From an uncultured marine group I thaumarchaeote (GTDB taxonomy: Archaea > Thermoproteota > Nitrososphaeria > Nitrososphaerales > Nitrosopumilaceae), in NCBI GenBank assembly GCA_902566725.1, contig CACFJZ010000004.1:1-46825 (forward strand): a stretch of 46,825 nucleotides of DNA. The letters are read 5' to 3'. The position numbers were made by a program, and so were the translations under genes. The notes below the pieces were generated by a model. It was not told the DNA's origin. It saw only the letters and a list, made by a program, of their open reading frames with translations, and made no database searches. Each line of letters starts with the position of its first letter. Positions within the stretch are counted from its first letter, which is position 1. Shown here in pieces: positions 18,206 to 27,982 of the stretch.

Positions 18206-19681
18206 CTAACTAAGTGATTGTGGCTCGGCATGTTTTGGCTCGATAAAATCAGATTCTTGAACACGGAAGTCTTTTTGGAAAACCTTCATTGTTTGGAGGT
18301 TTACTATTATAGCCATTCCAGGAGTTGGGGTAATTCCCACACTTTCTTGGAAATCCGTCTGTCTTTGCCATGCACCCGAATTTACTATTAGTACTCCTTT
18401 GTACATATCAAGACCCACAAAGTGAACATGTCCTGAGTGGAAAATGTCCGGAATATCATCAATTACCATCATATCTTCAGTTTCAGGAGCAATCGGAGTT
18501 CGACTTCCATAGATAGGACTCAAATGCCGTGCTTTGAGGAAATGTCTCATTACAGCAGCCGGTTTATCATAACTTACTCCTGGTGTAGTCCTAACTACAT
18601 CATCAATTGATTGACCATGATACATCAGAACTTTAACACCATTTAGTGAGACCAAAGATGGGTTTCCCAACATGAAAAAGTTCTCTCTATCCCATAATTC
18701 TGAATTATACTCCTTAGGAATTGCTGGCTGTGGAAGCGCCTTTCTTCCAGCATCGTGGTTTCCAGAAATTAAAAAGACCTTGATATGTTTTGGTATTTTA
18801 TCTAAAACCTCAAATGTTTTTTGAAGTTGATCTTCTGTGGTTAGTTGATTTAGTGTTTTATCCTGACCTGGAAAGACCCCAACTCCATCAATCAAATCTC
18901 CACCAATAACAACAAATCTGATTTTTCTAGCAATGGGATCTGCACTTGAAATCCAATTGATAAATTCTGATAACTCTTCTTCCATGAAGAATCTACTTCC
19001 AACATGTAAATCTGATAAAAATACAGCATACGTTTCAGTTTTTGAGCGATTTGTAGTGTGCTCAGGTATGTCTGGATGATAGATGTCTTTTGCAAAAAAA
19101 CCTCCATTTTTAGCAGGAAGTACCCTAAACATTGCAAACTGGTCCATCAATAAAGTATCTGCAGCATCTTTCAAATCCCCTTCAAACACCACAATCTCCA
19201 TCGAACCGGTTGGATCCTCTAAAGTGATTTTTGTGATGTTTCTATCTGATTTTCTATCAGAAACTAATCCCCACACATACAATTCGTCATTAGTTTTTGT
19301 GATTGACTTGACTGATTCAATATCTCTGACCTTTTTTGACTCAGGTCTGTCTGACATTATCTGCTTTAGTTTGGCAAATCTGCTTGCAAACAATGCACCA
19401 TATCCTTCAACGCCTTCTGCCGAAGTGATCTTGTTTGTTGGATCTGATAAAACCTCGAATTCGACTTGATGTTCCTCATCATCCTTTATTCCCAGATAAA
19501 TCTCAAAATCTTCTTCATTTATCAAAAAGACTTTTTGTTTGGTCTTTTCTCTTACAACATCTTTGATTATTTGGCCTAATTCCTTAACATCTATCTTATG
19601 TAAAATCTCCAACGCATCCGGATGAATCTGAAATCCTTTGTTTAGAGCATAACTAACTGCCAAAGAAATTTCTTTATCCAT
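18206..19681 (-). CDS. polB: DNA polymerase D small subunit DP1 (calcineurin-like phosphoesterase fold)
   Basis: YAVFLSDLHVGSRFFMEEEL, VVIGGDLIDGVGVFPGQ, VFLISGNHDAGRKALPQPAIP, HSGHVHFVGL. Confidence 0.95.
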   Translation of the reverse strand: MDKEISLAVSYALNKGFQIHPDALEILHKIDVKELGQIIKDVVREKTKQKVFLINEEDFEIYLGIKDDEEHQVEFEVLSDPTNKITSAEGVEGYGALFASRFAKLKQIMSDRPESKKVRDIESVKSITKTNDELYVWGLVSDRKSDRNITKITLEDPTGSMEIVVFEGDLKDAADTLLMDQFAMFRVLPAKNGGFFAKDIYHPDIPEHTTNRSKTETYAVFLSDLHVGSRFFMEEELSEFINWISSADPIARKIRFVVIGGDLIDGVGVFPGQDKTLNQLTTEDQLQKTFEVLDKIPKHIKVFLISGNHDAGRKALPQPAIPKEYNSELWDRENFFMLGNPSLVSLNGVKVLMYHGQSIDDVVRTTPGVSYDKPAAVMRHFLKARHLSPIYGSRTPIAPETEDMMVIDDIPDIFHSGHVHFVGLDMYKGVLIVNSGAWQRQTDFQESVGITPTPGMAIIVNLQTMKVFQKDFRVQESDFIEPKHAEPQSLS

Positions 19682-19748
19682 TCCAAATATTGATTTGTGT
19701 TTTAATTAAATCTGTTTTACGACAAAACCTCAAATATAGATCGATGAA

Positions 19749-20294
19749 ATGGGCAACATGCTAACTTTAAGCCGTATAATCATATTCTTTATTTTTACAG
19801 CAATTTTTGCTGCCGTATATGGTTCATCTGCCATACTAAGCGAACCGACTGAAGCAGAGGTTGAAGAAATAATGGACTTTTTTGATTCCATAGTAGATAC
19901 AATAGATGGAATAGGAATCTTTGCACATAATACGACAATTGCTATTCCAATGTTCATTCCAGGTTTTGGTGTTGTATGGGGATTGTTCTCTGCATATTCA
20001 ACTGGTTTTGCATTTTCTGCAATTGCTACTGCGAATCCGGACATAGCACAAGTAAATCCTCTAGCTGTACTCTTAACACCATTTGGTTTGATGGAGGTTG
20101 GAGCATATTCAATTGCCATGTCACGAAGTGCATTACTAGCAAAGAACGTAATTCAAAAAAATTGGAATCACATCAAAAATGAAAGGAATATTGTAGCAGC
20201 TGAAATTGGAATTGTTATTGGGCTTCTATTAGTTGGTGGAATAGTTGAGATGTGGATGATTGAAACAGCTCAAGGACTAGAGGCAATAACATAA
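19749..20294 (+). CDS. SpoIIM-like (stage II sporulation M/DUF95) membrane protein
   Basis: FAHNTTIAIPMFIPGFGVVWGLFSAYSTGFAFSA ... LTPFGLMEVGAYSIAMSRS. Confidence 0.75.
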   Translation: MGNMLTLSRIIIFFIFTAIFAAVYGSSAILSEPTEAEVEEIMDFFDSIVDTIDGIGIFAHNTTIAIPMFIPGFGVVWGLFSAYSTGFAFSAIATANPDIAQVNPLAVLLTPFGLMEVGAYSIAMSRSALLAKNVIQKNWNHIKNERNIVAAEIGIVIGLLLVGGIVEMWMIETAQGLEAIT

Positions 20295-20319
20295 AATACT
20301 CACTATCTCGACAATTGTT

Positions 20320-20454
20320 ATGCCAAGCATGAAATGTATCGAATGCGGAATTGGTTTCTTTTCAGTAGATGGAGGAAACAAATGTTCCAAATGTAGGCCA
20401 AGTGTATCTCAAGGTACTGAGGCCCATAGTGGATGTGGCTGTGGCAGCTGCTAA
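20320..20454 (+). CDS. 44-aa cysteine-rich protein (absent from ORF track)
   Basis: MPSMKCIECGIGFFSVDGGNKCSKCRPSVSQGTEAHSGCGCGSC; two CxxC plus C-terminal CGCGSC. Confidence 0.6.
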   Translation: MPSMKCIECGIGFFSVDGGNKCSKCRPSVSQGTEAHSGCGCGSC

Positions 20455-20517
20455 ATCTTCTTTTTCATCTAAACCACGTAACGTTTTTAGACACAACGGA
20501 TTTCATAAAATTTAGCT

Positions 20518-21258
20518 TTGATACAAGATAAAGTTGTAGTAATTACAGGAGCATCTAGCGGAATTGGATATTCCACTGCTAAAGAACTTGCAAAAAAAGG
20601 CGCAAAGATAGTTGCAGGGGCACGTAGATTAGACAGATTAGAAACATTACAAAAAGAAATTACAGATGATGGTGGAGAAATCGTCATTTGTGAAACTGAT
20701 GTTACCAAAAAAACTGATTGTGATAATTTGGTAAAACAAGCTCTTGATAAATTTGGAACAGTAGATGTTTTGGTAAATAACGCAGGATTAATGCCTCTTA
20801 GTTTTGTGAAATCACTAAAAATAGACGAATGGGATCGAATGATAGACGTAAACATCAAAGGTGTTCTGTATTGTACTGGAGCAGTAATCCCTACAATGAC
20901 TGAGAAAAAGTCAGGTCACATAATCAACATTTCATCTGTTGCAGGAAGAATTGTTTTTCCAGCAGGAAGTGTTTACTGCGCAACCAAACATGCTGTAACT
21001 GCATTTTCTGAAGGTTTGAGACAAGAACTTAGTGTAAGAAAAAACATTCGAGTTACAAGCATAGAACCTGGTGTTGTACAGACTGAATTAACAAATACAA
21101 TCACTGAAGATTCCCTACAAGGATTCATTGAAAAAGGTAAACAAATGGAAGCATTACAAGCAGATGACATATCAAACGCAATAATCTTTGCAATCGATGC
21201 ACCAAATCACATGAACGTCAATGAAATTCTAATTAGACCAACTACACAAGATCACTAA
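20518..21258 (+). CDS. Short-chain dehydrogenase/reductase
   Basis: VVVITGASSGIGYSTA, VLVNNAGLMP, YCATKHAVTAFSEGLRQEL; TTG start. Confidence 0.9.
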   Translation: MIQDKVVVITGASSGIGYSTAKELAKKGAKIVAGARRLDRLETLQKEITDDGGEIVICETDVTKKTDCDNLVKQALDKFGTVDVLVNNAGLMPLSFVKSLKIDEWDRMIDVNIKGVLYCTGAVIPTMTEKKSGHIINISSVAGRIVFPAGSVYCATKHAVTAFSEGLRQELSVRKNIRVTSIEPGVVQTELTNTITEDSLQGFIEKGKQMEALQADDISNAIIFAIDAPNHMNVNEILIRPTTQDH

Positions 21259-21492
21259 TTATTCAGAACTAGTTTCTTTATCTCTATTCATATGTCCTAA
21301 CAAAGCTTTGATCTCTTTTCCCATATTGTTAGGATCTTTTTCTAAATCTAACTTTTCAGTTATGGTATCTTTTAGCTGTAAATTCTCTAATTCAATTCGT
21401 CTTTTTTCAACACAGTGTAAATGATCACTATCTGTTGCTGAAATTCTTTTACAAATAGAACATGTTCCCATGGTACAGTTTAGTGACGCCAC
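21259..21492 (-). CDS. Small Cys/His-containing hypothetical protein (start may be Met at 21471)
   Basis: MGTCSICKRISATDSDHLHCVEKRRIELENLQLKD. Confidence 0.5.
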   Translation of the reverse strand: MASLNCTMGTCSICKRISATDSDHLHCVEKRRIELENLQLKDTITEKLDLEKDPNNMGKEIKALLGHMNRDKETSSE

Positions 21493-21526
21493 GATTTAAT
21501 TATTTCACATTCTGTTTGATGCTTGA

Positions 21527-21601
21527 GGGAACGTCGTCTAGTTTGGCTATGATGCTAGTCTGGGGGGCTAGAGGTCGGAGGTTCGAATCCTCCCGTTCCC
21601 A
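21527..21601 (+). tRNA. tRNA-Pro (anticodon GGG), no encoded CCA, no intron seen
   Basis: Acceptor GGGAACG/CGTTCCC; anticodon arm CTAGT-CTGGGGG-GCTAG; T arm GGAGG-TTCGAAT-CCTCC. Confidence 0.92.
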
Positions 21602-22969
21602 TTATCCTATTGAATTAATTCTTTGACTCTTCCAAATGTACCAACACGCAATACTGCGATTTGGTTTCCACCTTGCAGCATACTTTTCCAAAGTTATTGG
21701 GCTCGGTAATTCTTTTAATGAAAACATATCTCTAATTCCTTTTTGAATTCCTAAATCTCCAACAGGAAGTATGTCTGTTCTTTGTAGACAAAACATAAGA
21801 TAAATTTGTGCAGTCCAATTCCCAATTCCTTTGATTTTTGTTAACTCTTCGATAACTTGCTCATCACTTAACTTGGAAATTTTTCTAAAATCAATTTCTT
21901 TTTTGAGTACGAGTTTTGCTAATCCCTTTATGTAATTGATTTTGGTACCTGAAATTCCAATATCTTTTAATTTTTTATCCGTTGTATTGTAAACTTGTTT
22001 TGGGGTAGGAAACTTTCCATACAATTTTAGGAATCTCTTCGTAATTGCAGAGGCTGATGCTTCTGATAATTGCTGATAAATTATTGCCTCAACTAGTGTT
22101 TGAAATGGATTCTTCGTTATGCGCATACTACAAGGACCAATTCTTCTTATCAGTGGCTGTAATTTTTTATCTGAACGTAATAATGAAACCTGTTCTTCAA
22201 ACCTACCTGGGCTCTGTAATTTCAAACCTATAGTAATTTTCTCAAAATTTTCTAGTGTTGGATTTTTCTTATACTGACGAATTAGATCAATTATTGTTTT
22301 CTTTGTAGGAAGTTTTACTTTTTTTTGAATAATTTTTGCTAATCCTGTTCCAATCAGAATAGCTTGCGATGCACCTGTTACATTTGATGGTTTTCTATCT
22401 AAACTCGAACTTTCAAAATCAATAATCGTGTTTCTATTTTTACTAACAATAACATGTTTGTCTATTGTGCTTAGCTCTCCATGGTCTAGTCCCGCGTCAT
22501 CTAAAAGATAACATTCTCTTAAAACATTGTTTAAGACTGAACGAATTTCTTGAGATTTTGTTTCAGGCTTTTTTGCCCAATCAATAATTTTTTCACCTTC
22601 AATGTACTCCATTATCAAAAAATTTTTTGAATTTTTAACAAATTTTGGACCAATGTCTAGCTTATTTGCAGCTTTTAGTAATTTAGCTTCATTTGTCATA
22701 TTTTTTCTTGGCGAATCTACTCGTCGAATTTTTAATGCATAAACACCAGAATTATTTTTTGCAAGAACAACCATACCAACATATCCTTTTCCAAGTATAC
22801 GACATTTTTCAATTTGTAATGGACCTGTAAATGAAACATGAGTTATGCCCAGTTTCTTTAATTCTTTCAATCGTTTTTCCACTTCAGTTTCTTTTGCTTT
22901 AGGAAAACACAGAATTTTTTTGTAAGGTTCTTTTTTGAAAGCACTAATTGGTTGAAAATGTTGTGTCAT
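21602..22969 (-). CDS. Fusion of COG2112-like Ser/Thr protein kinase and HhH-GPD DNA glycosylase (AlkA/3-methyladenine type)
   Basis: N-term CRILGKGYVGMVVLAKNNSGVYALKIRR, EYIEGE, LDHGELSTIDKHVIV, TIIDFESS. C-term PFQTLVEAIIYQQLSEASASAITKRF, LTKIKGIGNWTAQIYLMFCLQRTDILPVGDLGIQKG. Confidence 0.85.
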   Translation of the reverse strand: MTQHFQPISAFKKEPYKKILCFPKAKETEVEKRLKELKKLGITHVSFTGPLQIEKCRILGKGYVGMVVLAKNNSGVYALKIRRVDSPRKNMTNEAKLLKAANKLDIGPKFVKNSKNFLIMEYIEGEKIIDWAKKPETKSQEIRSVLNNVLRECYLLDDAGLDHGELSTIDKHVIVSKNRNTIIDFESSSLDRKPSNVTGASQAILIGTGLAKIIQKKVKLPTKKTIIDLIRQYKKNPTLENFEKITIGLKLQSPGRFEEQVSLLRSDKKLQPLIRRIGPCSMRITKNPFQTLVEAIIYQQLSEASASAITKRFLKLYGKFPTPKQVYNTTDKKLKDIGISGTKINYIKGLAKLVLKKEIDFRKISKLSDEQVIEELTKIKGIGNWTAQIYLMFCLQRTDILPVGDLGIQKGIRDMFSLKELPSPITLEKYAARWKPNRSIACWYIWKSQRINSIG

Positions 22970-24284
22970 CAGTAGTTATCAGTTTTGAAATGCTCTTTTT
23001 AACAGATGTGCTTTGTTTGTCTTTTCCACTTTTAATTTTAAAACCACTTTTGAAATCAGGTCTTAATCCTTTTGGAATTCCAGAATCATTCATGTGATTT
23101 TTTATCAAATCATTAAGGTATGATTTAGCATTTTCATATCTGCGTGTTTGTAATGATTGTAATTTTCCTTCTTTATCTGTCCACATCAGTTTTGATTTTT
23201 TTGAATTAGTATGAATGAATTTTGTTGAAAAATCACTAGAAAACACATCCGGACCAGTTCTAATTTCATTTTTTGAAATTGCTAATGACTCTAACAAGAA
23301 TAACAAACTCGCATTTGTTTCATCATATGCAACTGCATCACTTCTTAGAACGTTAAATCCTTCTTTAATCATTTGAGATTCAAGAGAACTTACAGCTCGT
23401 TTAATCTGACCATAAATGATATCGTCACTTCTTTTTTTGTACTTGAAACTTACAACCAATGTATTTTTAGCCAATTCTACAGCGATCTTATTTTTTGATT
23501 TTTCTTTAAAGTATGAGATTGAACTCTTCTTTAAGAAATTTCTAGCAATTAAAATGAAATTTGTAACATTATGAATTGAAATTGCAGCACCCAAATTCCT
23601 ATTCCTATCTATTGGATCTATTATGACTATGGTTGAATCAAACTTTCTTGGCGATTCGCCAATCATTTCATTATTTTTCAATTTTGAGATTTTCTTTAAC
23701 ACATTTTCAAAACTTCCCAAATAGTAAACTAGAACTTCACAAACATAACCACTAAATCCTTGTTTAGCAATTTCTGCCCCATACATTCCATTAATTTTTA
23801 AAAAACATTTGAGAATTCTAATATCATCTTTCATTGAACCAGTTAATCTTTGACTCATAAATTCAGTATGAAATGTTGATCTGTCTGCAGCACTTTTCCA
23901 TTCACCTTTTTTGATATCATAACACGGAACAACGTTTATTCCAACTCCATCAATATCAGCTTCGACAAATGGATGTTCAGAGTATCTCACATATGGTTTA
24001 AATTTTTTTAGTGAATCAAAACCAATTTTTTTACCAATTGTTTCAAAATTTTTTTCTGATGTTGATTTTTTAAATTTAACAAAGATATCTATATCAATTT
24101 TTTCTGGCGTCCACGTTTCTTTTGCATATGAACCACCAAAATGTACTGATACAACTGATTTTTGCTTTTCAGCTTCTTTGTTTACCAAACTAAAAACCTG
24201 ATTAGCAATTTTGTCAACCTTTTTCCTTTGTGTATTATTTGGAATTGCTATTTGTTTTGATTTTTTTATTACATCACTTTTCAT
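22944..24284 (-). CDS. cca: Archaeal (class I) CCA-adding tRNA nucleotidyltransferase
   Basis: HFGGSYAKETWTPEKIDIDIFVKF, FVEADIDGVGINVVPCY, AEIAKQGFSGYVCEVLVYYLGSF. Confidence 0.93.
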   Translation of the reverse strand: MKSDVIKKSKQIAIPNNTQRKKVDKIANQVFSLVNKEAEKQKSVVSVHFGGSYAKETWTPEKIDIDIFVKFKKSTSEKNFETIGKKIGFDSLKKFKPYVRYSEHPFVEADIDGVGINVVPCYDIKKGEWKSAADRSTFHTEFMSQRLTGSMKDDIRILKCFLKINGMYGAEIAKQGFSGYVCEVLVYYLGSFENVLKKISKLKNNEMIGESPRKFDSTIVIIDPIDRNRNLGAAISIHNVTNFILIARNFLKKSSISYFKEKSKNKIAVELAKNTLVVSFKYKKRSDDIIYGQIKRAVSSLESQMIKEGFNVLRSDAVAYDETNASLLFLLESLAISKNEIRTGPDVFSSDFSTKFIHTNSKKSKLMWTDKEGKLQSLQTRRYENAKSYLNDLIKNHMNDSGIPKGLRPDFKSGFKIKSGKDKQSTSVKKSISKLITTDDTTFSTN

Positions 24285-24820
24285 CTTGCATTAACCTCCA
24301 GTAAATCTGAATACTCTGGCCCCTTTGGACTTAAAACGCTTTTTTTTAATTTAATTTTTGATATTGTCTCAGTACCAAACTCCATAGTCTCAAAATCTCT
24401 CATAATTGATGAAACATTCTCAATTCTCTTTTTTACTCTAAAAACTGTCAAATGTGGTTTGAATTTCTTATCTTTTTCAAAACCAATTGTTGTTAATTTC
24501 TTTCCTATTTCGTTTGCTAAATCAGTTAATTTTTCTGCACCATCCTTCTCCAACCCAATCCAAATTACTCTAGGGGTTCTCAAATTTGGAAATCCTCCTA
24601 CATTTTTCAATAATACTTCAAATTTTGGAAAAGATATCTCATTTAACAAATCTTTGACTTGTTGACATTCTGCATCATCGATTTCTCCTAAAAATTGTAA
24701 AGTAAAATGAATCTGATTAACTCTTGTAGGCTTTGCATCAATCTTTACATTTTTTTGAAATGTCTGAATTTTTTCTAATATTTCTTTATTTGAAATTTCA
24801 ACTGCAATGAATACTCTCAT
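24281..24820 (-). CDS. thpR: RNA 2',3'-cyclic phosphodiesterase (LigT/ThpR)
   Basis: MRVFIAVEI, two HxTxx motifs (HFTLQFLG, HLTVFRVK). Confidence 0.92.
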   Translation of the reverse strand: MRVFIAVEISNKEILEKIQTFQKNVKIDAKPTRVNQIHFTLQFLGEIDDAECQQVKDLLNEISFPKFEVLLKNVGGFPNLRTPRVIWIGLEKDGAEKLTDLANEIGKKLTTIGFEKDKKFKPHLTVFRVKKRIENVSSIMRDFETMEFGTETISKIKLKKSVLSPKGPEYSDLLEVNAR

Positions 24821-24884
24821 ACAAAATTAAAGATTAGTAATTATTTATCGCTACCTTCATAGACTAGTCAATCAAAAATAATCT

Positions 24885-25433
24885 GTGTCAAAATTAGTTG
24901 TGTGTCTTACTGGTATGCCAGGTGCAGGAAAATCAACAATCGTTTCAAAATTAAAAGATCAGGGATATGAAACTTTTAGTCTTGGTGATGGTGTAAGAGC
25001 AGAAGCTAAAAGACAAAATCTAGAACCGACTGGTGAAAATTTAGGAAGATTAATGCTTGAACTTCGTGAGAAAAATGGTCCCGGTGCTATTGCAGAATTA
25101 ATTAAAGATTCAATTCAAAATTCTTCCCATGAAATTATAATTATTGATGGTATACGTTCTATACATGAAATTAATGTTCTAAAACAAACTGGAAATGTTA
25201 AACTTTTAGCAGTACATGCATCCCCTGATACTAGATTCAAGTTTCTTAGTGAACGTAAAAGGTCTGATGATCCACTAACAAGAGAAAAATTTGAAGAACG
25301 TGACAATAGAGAAATTGGTGTTGGATTAGAAGAAATAATTGATCTTGCTGACGATTCAATTGAAAACAATAATGTAACAATTGATGATATGGTTTCTTCA
25401 GCTAGCGGAATTTTTCAAAAATGGATTGAATAA
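24885..25433 (+). CDS. UPF0200-family P-loop nucleotide kinase-like protein
   Basis: GTG start; VVCLTGMPGAGKSTIVSKLKDQGYETFSLGDGVRAEA. Confidence 0.8.
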   Translation: MSKLVVCLTGMPGAGKSTIVSKLKDQGYETFSLGDGVRAEAKRQNLEPTGENLGRLMLELREKNGPGAIAELIKDSIQNSSHEIIIIDGIRSIHEINVLKQTGNVKLLAVHASPDTRFKFLSERKRSDDPLTREKFEERDNREIGVGLEEIIDLADDSIENNNVTIDDMVSSASGIFQKWIE

Positions 25434-25816
25434 TGAATCAAAAAACAACCATCCAAATATTTTGCCAAATTAATCCTTCTGAGGATCCTGAAAAAGTCAA
25501 ACTCGCCGTGAATAATATATTTCCTGATATCGAATTAGAAATATCTGAAACTCAAATTGTAGGTAAAACAAACAACTACTCAGTCTTATCACAAATTTCA
25601 AAATCGATCCATGAAAAAAACATCAAAAACACATACCAACGAATTCTAAAAAACAACAATGATGGTGATTCAACTTGGTTTTATCTTAACAAACAAGCAG
25701 CCTTTGTAAACACTGTAGCCCTATGTAGTGAAGCAAATGAATCATCGCTGGGCCCAATTAAGGTAATTTTACGCTCAAATGATATTGAACAAGTCATAGA
25801 ATCAATCACAAATTAA
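25433..25816 (+). CDS. UPF0201/COG1325-like putative RNA-binding protein
   Basis: INPSEDPEKVKLAVNNIFPD...FYLNKQAAFVNTVALCSEANESSLGPIKVIL; overlaps UPF0200 gene. Confidence 0.72.
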   Translation: MNQKTTIQIFCQINPSEDPEKVKLAVNNIFPDIELEISETQIVGKTNNYSVLSQISKSIHEKNIKNTYQRILKNNNDGDSTWFYLNKQAAFVNTVALCSEANESSLGPIKVILRSNDIEQVIESITN

Positions 25817-25885
25817 CTATTTCAAGCCATTTTGAGAGCTTTTTTTTAGTTCAGTTATGAAAAATCTATTTTTACAGGATTTAGC

Positions 25886-26173
25886 ATGAAAGTACAATTA
25901 GCAATAATTGGTGCAGTATTAGTTGCAGGAGGAATCTTATTCTTACCTGAAACAATGAATCAATTTCCTGCTGGTGCTGCTGTAGTTGATGCACTAGTTG
26001 CAGATGTTACTAGCATCAAAGAATACAATACACACACAAATCAAGTTGGTGATACATTGTATGATGTAGGACTAAAAGCTGGTGATACAGTAGTTGATGT
26101 TGCAGGTCAAGTTGAAAATACCATTGATGAAACAGAAATTCCTGAAATTGACTTCTTAAAACTAGAAGAATAA
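25886..26173 (+). CDS. Hypothetical protein with N-terminal hydrophobic segment
   Basis: 95 aa; MKVQLAIIGAVLVAGGILFLP. Confidence 0.5.
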   Translation: MKVQLAIIGAVLVAGGILFLPETMNQFPAGAAVVDALVADVTSIKEYNTHTNQVGDTLYDVGLKAGDTVVDVAGQVENTIDETEIPEIDFLKLEE

Positions 26174-26174
26174 T

Positions 26175-27071
26175 CTAAATCTCAATTTCAAGCAGATCTT
26201 TTGCAGCAATAACTGATTCATGAATCTGTTTTGCCTCATCTAACAATACAGATTCATCATTATATCTTGCTGAAAAATGAGTTAAGATTAGATTTTTTAC
26301 ATTGGCATTTTTTGCCAGCTCAGCTGCTTCTTTTGCTGTTCCATGGTTTGTTTCTATTGCTCTATCTTTTAGATCAATTGAAAATGTACAATCAAAACTC
26401 AAGTAATCACTATCTGTAAAGAAATCCTGCAGTTTTTCAGTTGGTCGTGTGTCTCCTGATATTCCAATTTTTTTACCTGGTCTTTTCTCTCCGGTTACTT
26501 GTGATGAATCAATCTTTACGCCGTTGACTTCAACAGGATTCCCATTTTGTAGCTCCTGCCACATCTTTCCTTCTGGTATTCCCAATTCTTTTGCTTTTTC
26601 AGGATAAAATACTCCTGCTCTTTCATTTTCTTCAAAACGATAAGAAAACGCAGGAATTCCATGTTGTGCTTCACAGCAACTTATTCGATATTTTTTTTCC
26701 TTAACTACATTACCTTCTTCTACAATTGTTATGAAAACTGGAAATGGTAATCCAAAATTTAAAACTTTGATGTTCGCTGTAATGAATTCTTCAATTCCTG
26801 CTGGACCATAAATTTCTAAACTCTCTGTTCTTTTTTGCATTGACATTGTTTGTAATAATCCTAAAATTCCTAAACAATGATCTCCGTGAAGATGAGTAAC
26901 AAATATTTTCATTTTTTTATTCCATGGTAATCCTGCTTTCAAATATGCAACTTGTGCACCTTCTCCTGCATCAAACATCAGCACTTCATTATCTCTCACT
27001 AAACAAATACACGTTAACGAACGTTCTGGTGTTGGTGCAGCAGCAGATGTGCCAAGATAAACTAATTTCAT
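26175..27071 (-). CDS. rnz: Ribonuclease Z (tRNA 3' processing)
   Basis: VYLGTSAAAPTPERSLTCI, THLHGDHCLGILGLLQTMSM, ISGDTRPTEKLQDF, LILTHFSARY. Confidence 0.95.
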   Translation of the reverse strand: MKLVYLGTSAAAPTPERSLTCICLVRDNEVLMFDAGEGAQVAYLKAGLPWNKKMKIFVTHLHGDHCLGILGLLQTMSMQKRTESLEIYGPAGIEEFITANIKVLNFGLPFPVFITIVEEGNVVKEKKYRISCCEAQHGIPAFSYRFEENERAGVFYPEKAKELGIPEGKMWQELQNGNPVEVNGVKIDSSQVTGEKRPGKKIGISGDTRPTEKLQDFFTDSDYLSFDCTFSIDLKDRAIETNHGTAKEAAELAKNANVKNLILTHFSARYNDESVLLDEAKQIHESVIAAKDLLEIEI

Positions 27072-27081
27072 AATATTATTT

Positions 27082-27957
27082 TCATTTTAATGCATCGGCA
27101 ATAACTCTTGATACGTCTACCTTTCCTGATTCACCTGGAATTGTATTTGTGCTGACGATTTGAGAAACTCCTGCCTTTTTGATCTTTTTTGCAGCATCAT
27201 TAACCAACAATGCATGAGTACATGCAACAAAAACACGTTTGCATTTTTGTTTCTTTAAGAATTGAGTGGCTTTCACAATACTTCCTCCAGTACTAATCAT
27301 ATCATCGACCAAAATCAAATCTCTATTTTTTACATCAACCTTGTCTGAAAGTATGTTCACTTTGCCGGTTTTTCTATCTCTATGTTTCTTTAATGCAATA
27401 AAATCAGTTTTCAAAAGATTTGCAAATTTCTCAGCTCTTTCTTGTCCTCCCATATCTGGTGATACGACTAGTGGATCCTTCATTTTTAATTTCTCGAAAT
27501 GTTTTACCAAAACATTCATAGCTGAAATATTCTCTGAAGAAATTTTCAATTCTTTTAATGCTAATTTACTGTGTATGTCTACTGTTAGAACTTTTTTTAC
27601 ACCTGCAGATTTGAGTAATTTACCAACTACTCCAATAGTAACTATTTCGCCTCCAAGGAACTCTCTATCTTGTCTTGCATAACCCATGTAAGGAATAACT
27701 GCATAAACTTTTGAAGAAAATTTTTGAATTTTAGAAACGATACTCAATAACTCTAAGAGATTTGAATCAACTGGTGGGTATGTTGATTGAACAACTACTA
27801 CAACACTCTTTTTTGGAATTTGATTAATCGTTATTTTGCTTTCTCCATCTGGGAAAACCTTCTTTTCAGTTTTAATATAAGGTGATTTCAGTCTTCTTGC
27901 AATTCTCTTTGCTAAATCAGTTGAAGCATTTCCTGAAACTACTGTAAACTTTACCAT
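27082..27957 (-). CDS. prs: Ribose-phosphate pyrophosphokinase
   Basis: VFPDGESKITI, YMGYARQDREFLGGE, DLILVDDMISTGGSIVKAT. Confidence 0.95.
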   Translation of the reverse strand: MVKFTVVSGNASTDLAKRIARRLKSPYIKTEKKVFPDGESKITINQIPKKSVVVVVQSTYPPVDSNLLELLSIVSKIQKFSSKVYAVIPYMGYARQDREFLGGEIVTIGVVGKLLKSAGVKKVLTVDIHSKLALKELKISSENISAMNVLVKHFEKLKMKDPLVVSPDMGGQERAEKFANLLKTDFIALKKHRDRKTGKVNILSDKVDVKNRDLILVDDMISTGGSIVKATQFLKKQKCKRVFVACTHALLVNDAAKKIKKAGVSQIVSTNTIPGESGKVDVSRVIADALK

Positions 27958-27982
27958 TAAATCAACGAATCAAAACGGATTC

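Noticed and set aside
19730-20119. 129-aa minus-strand ORF opposite the SpoIIM-like gene
   Set aside because: Antisense shadow; the plus-strand frame encodes a coherent membrane protein family.
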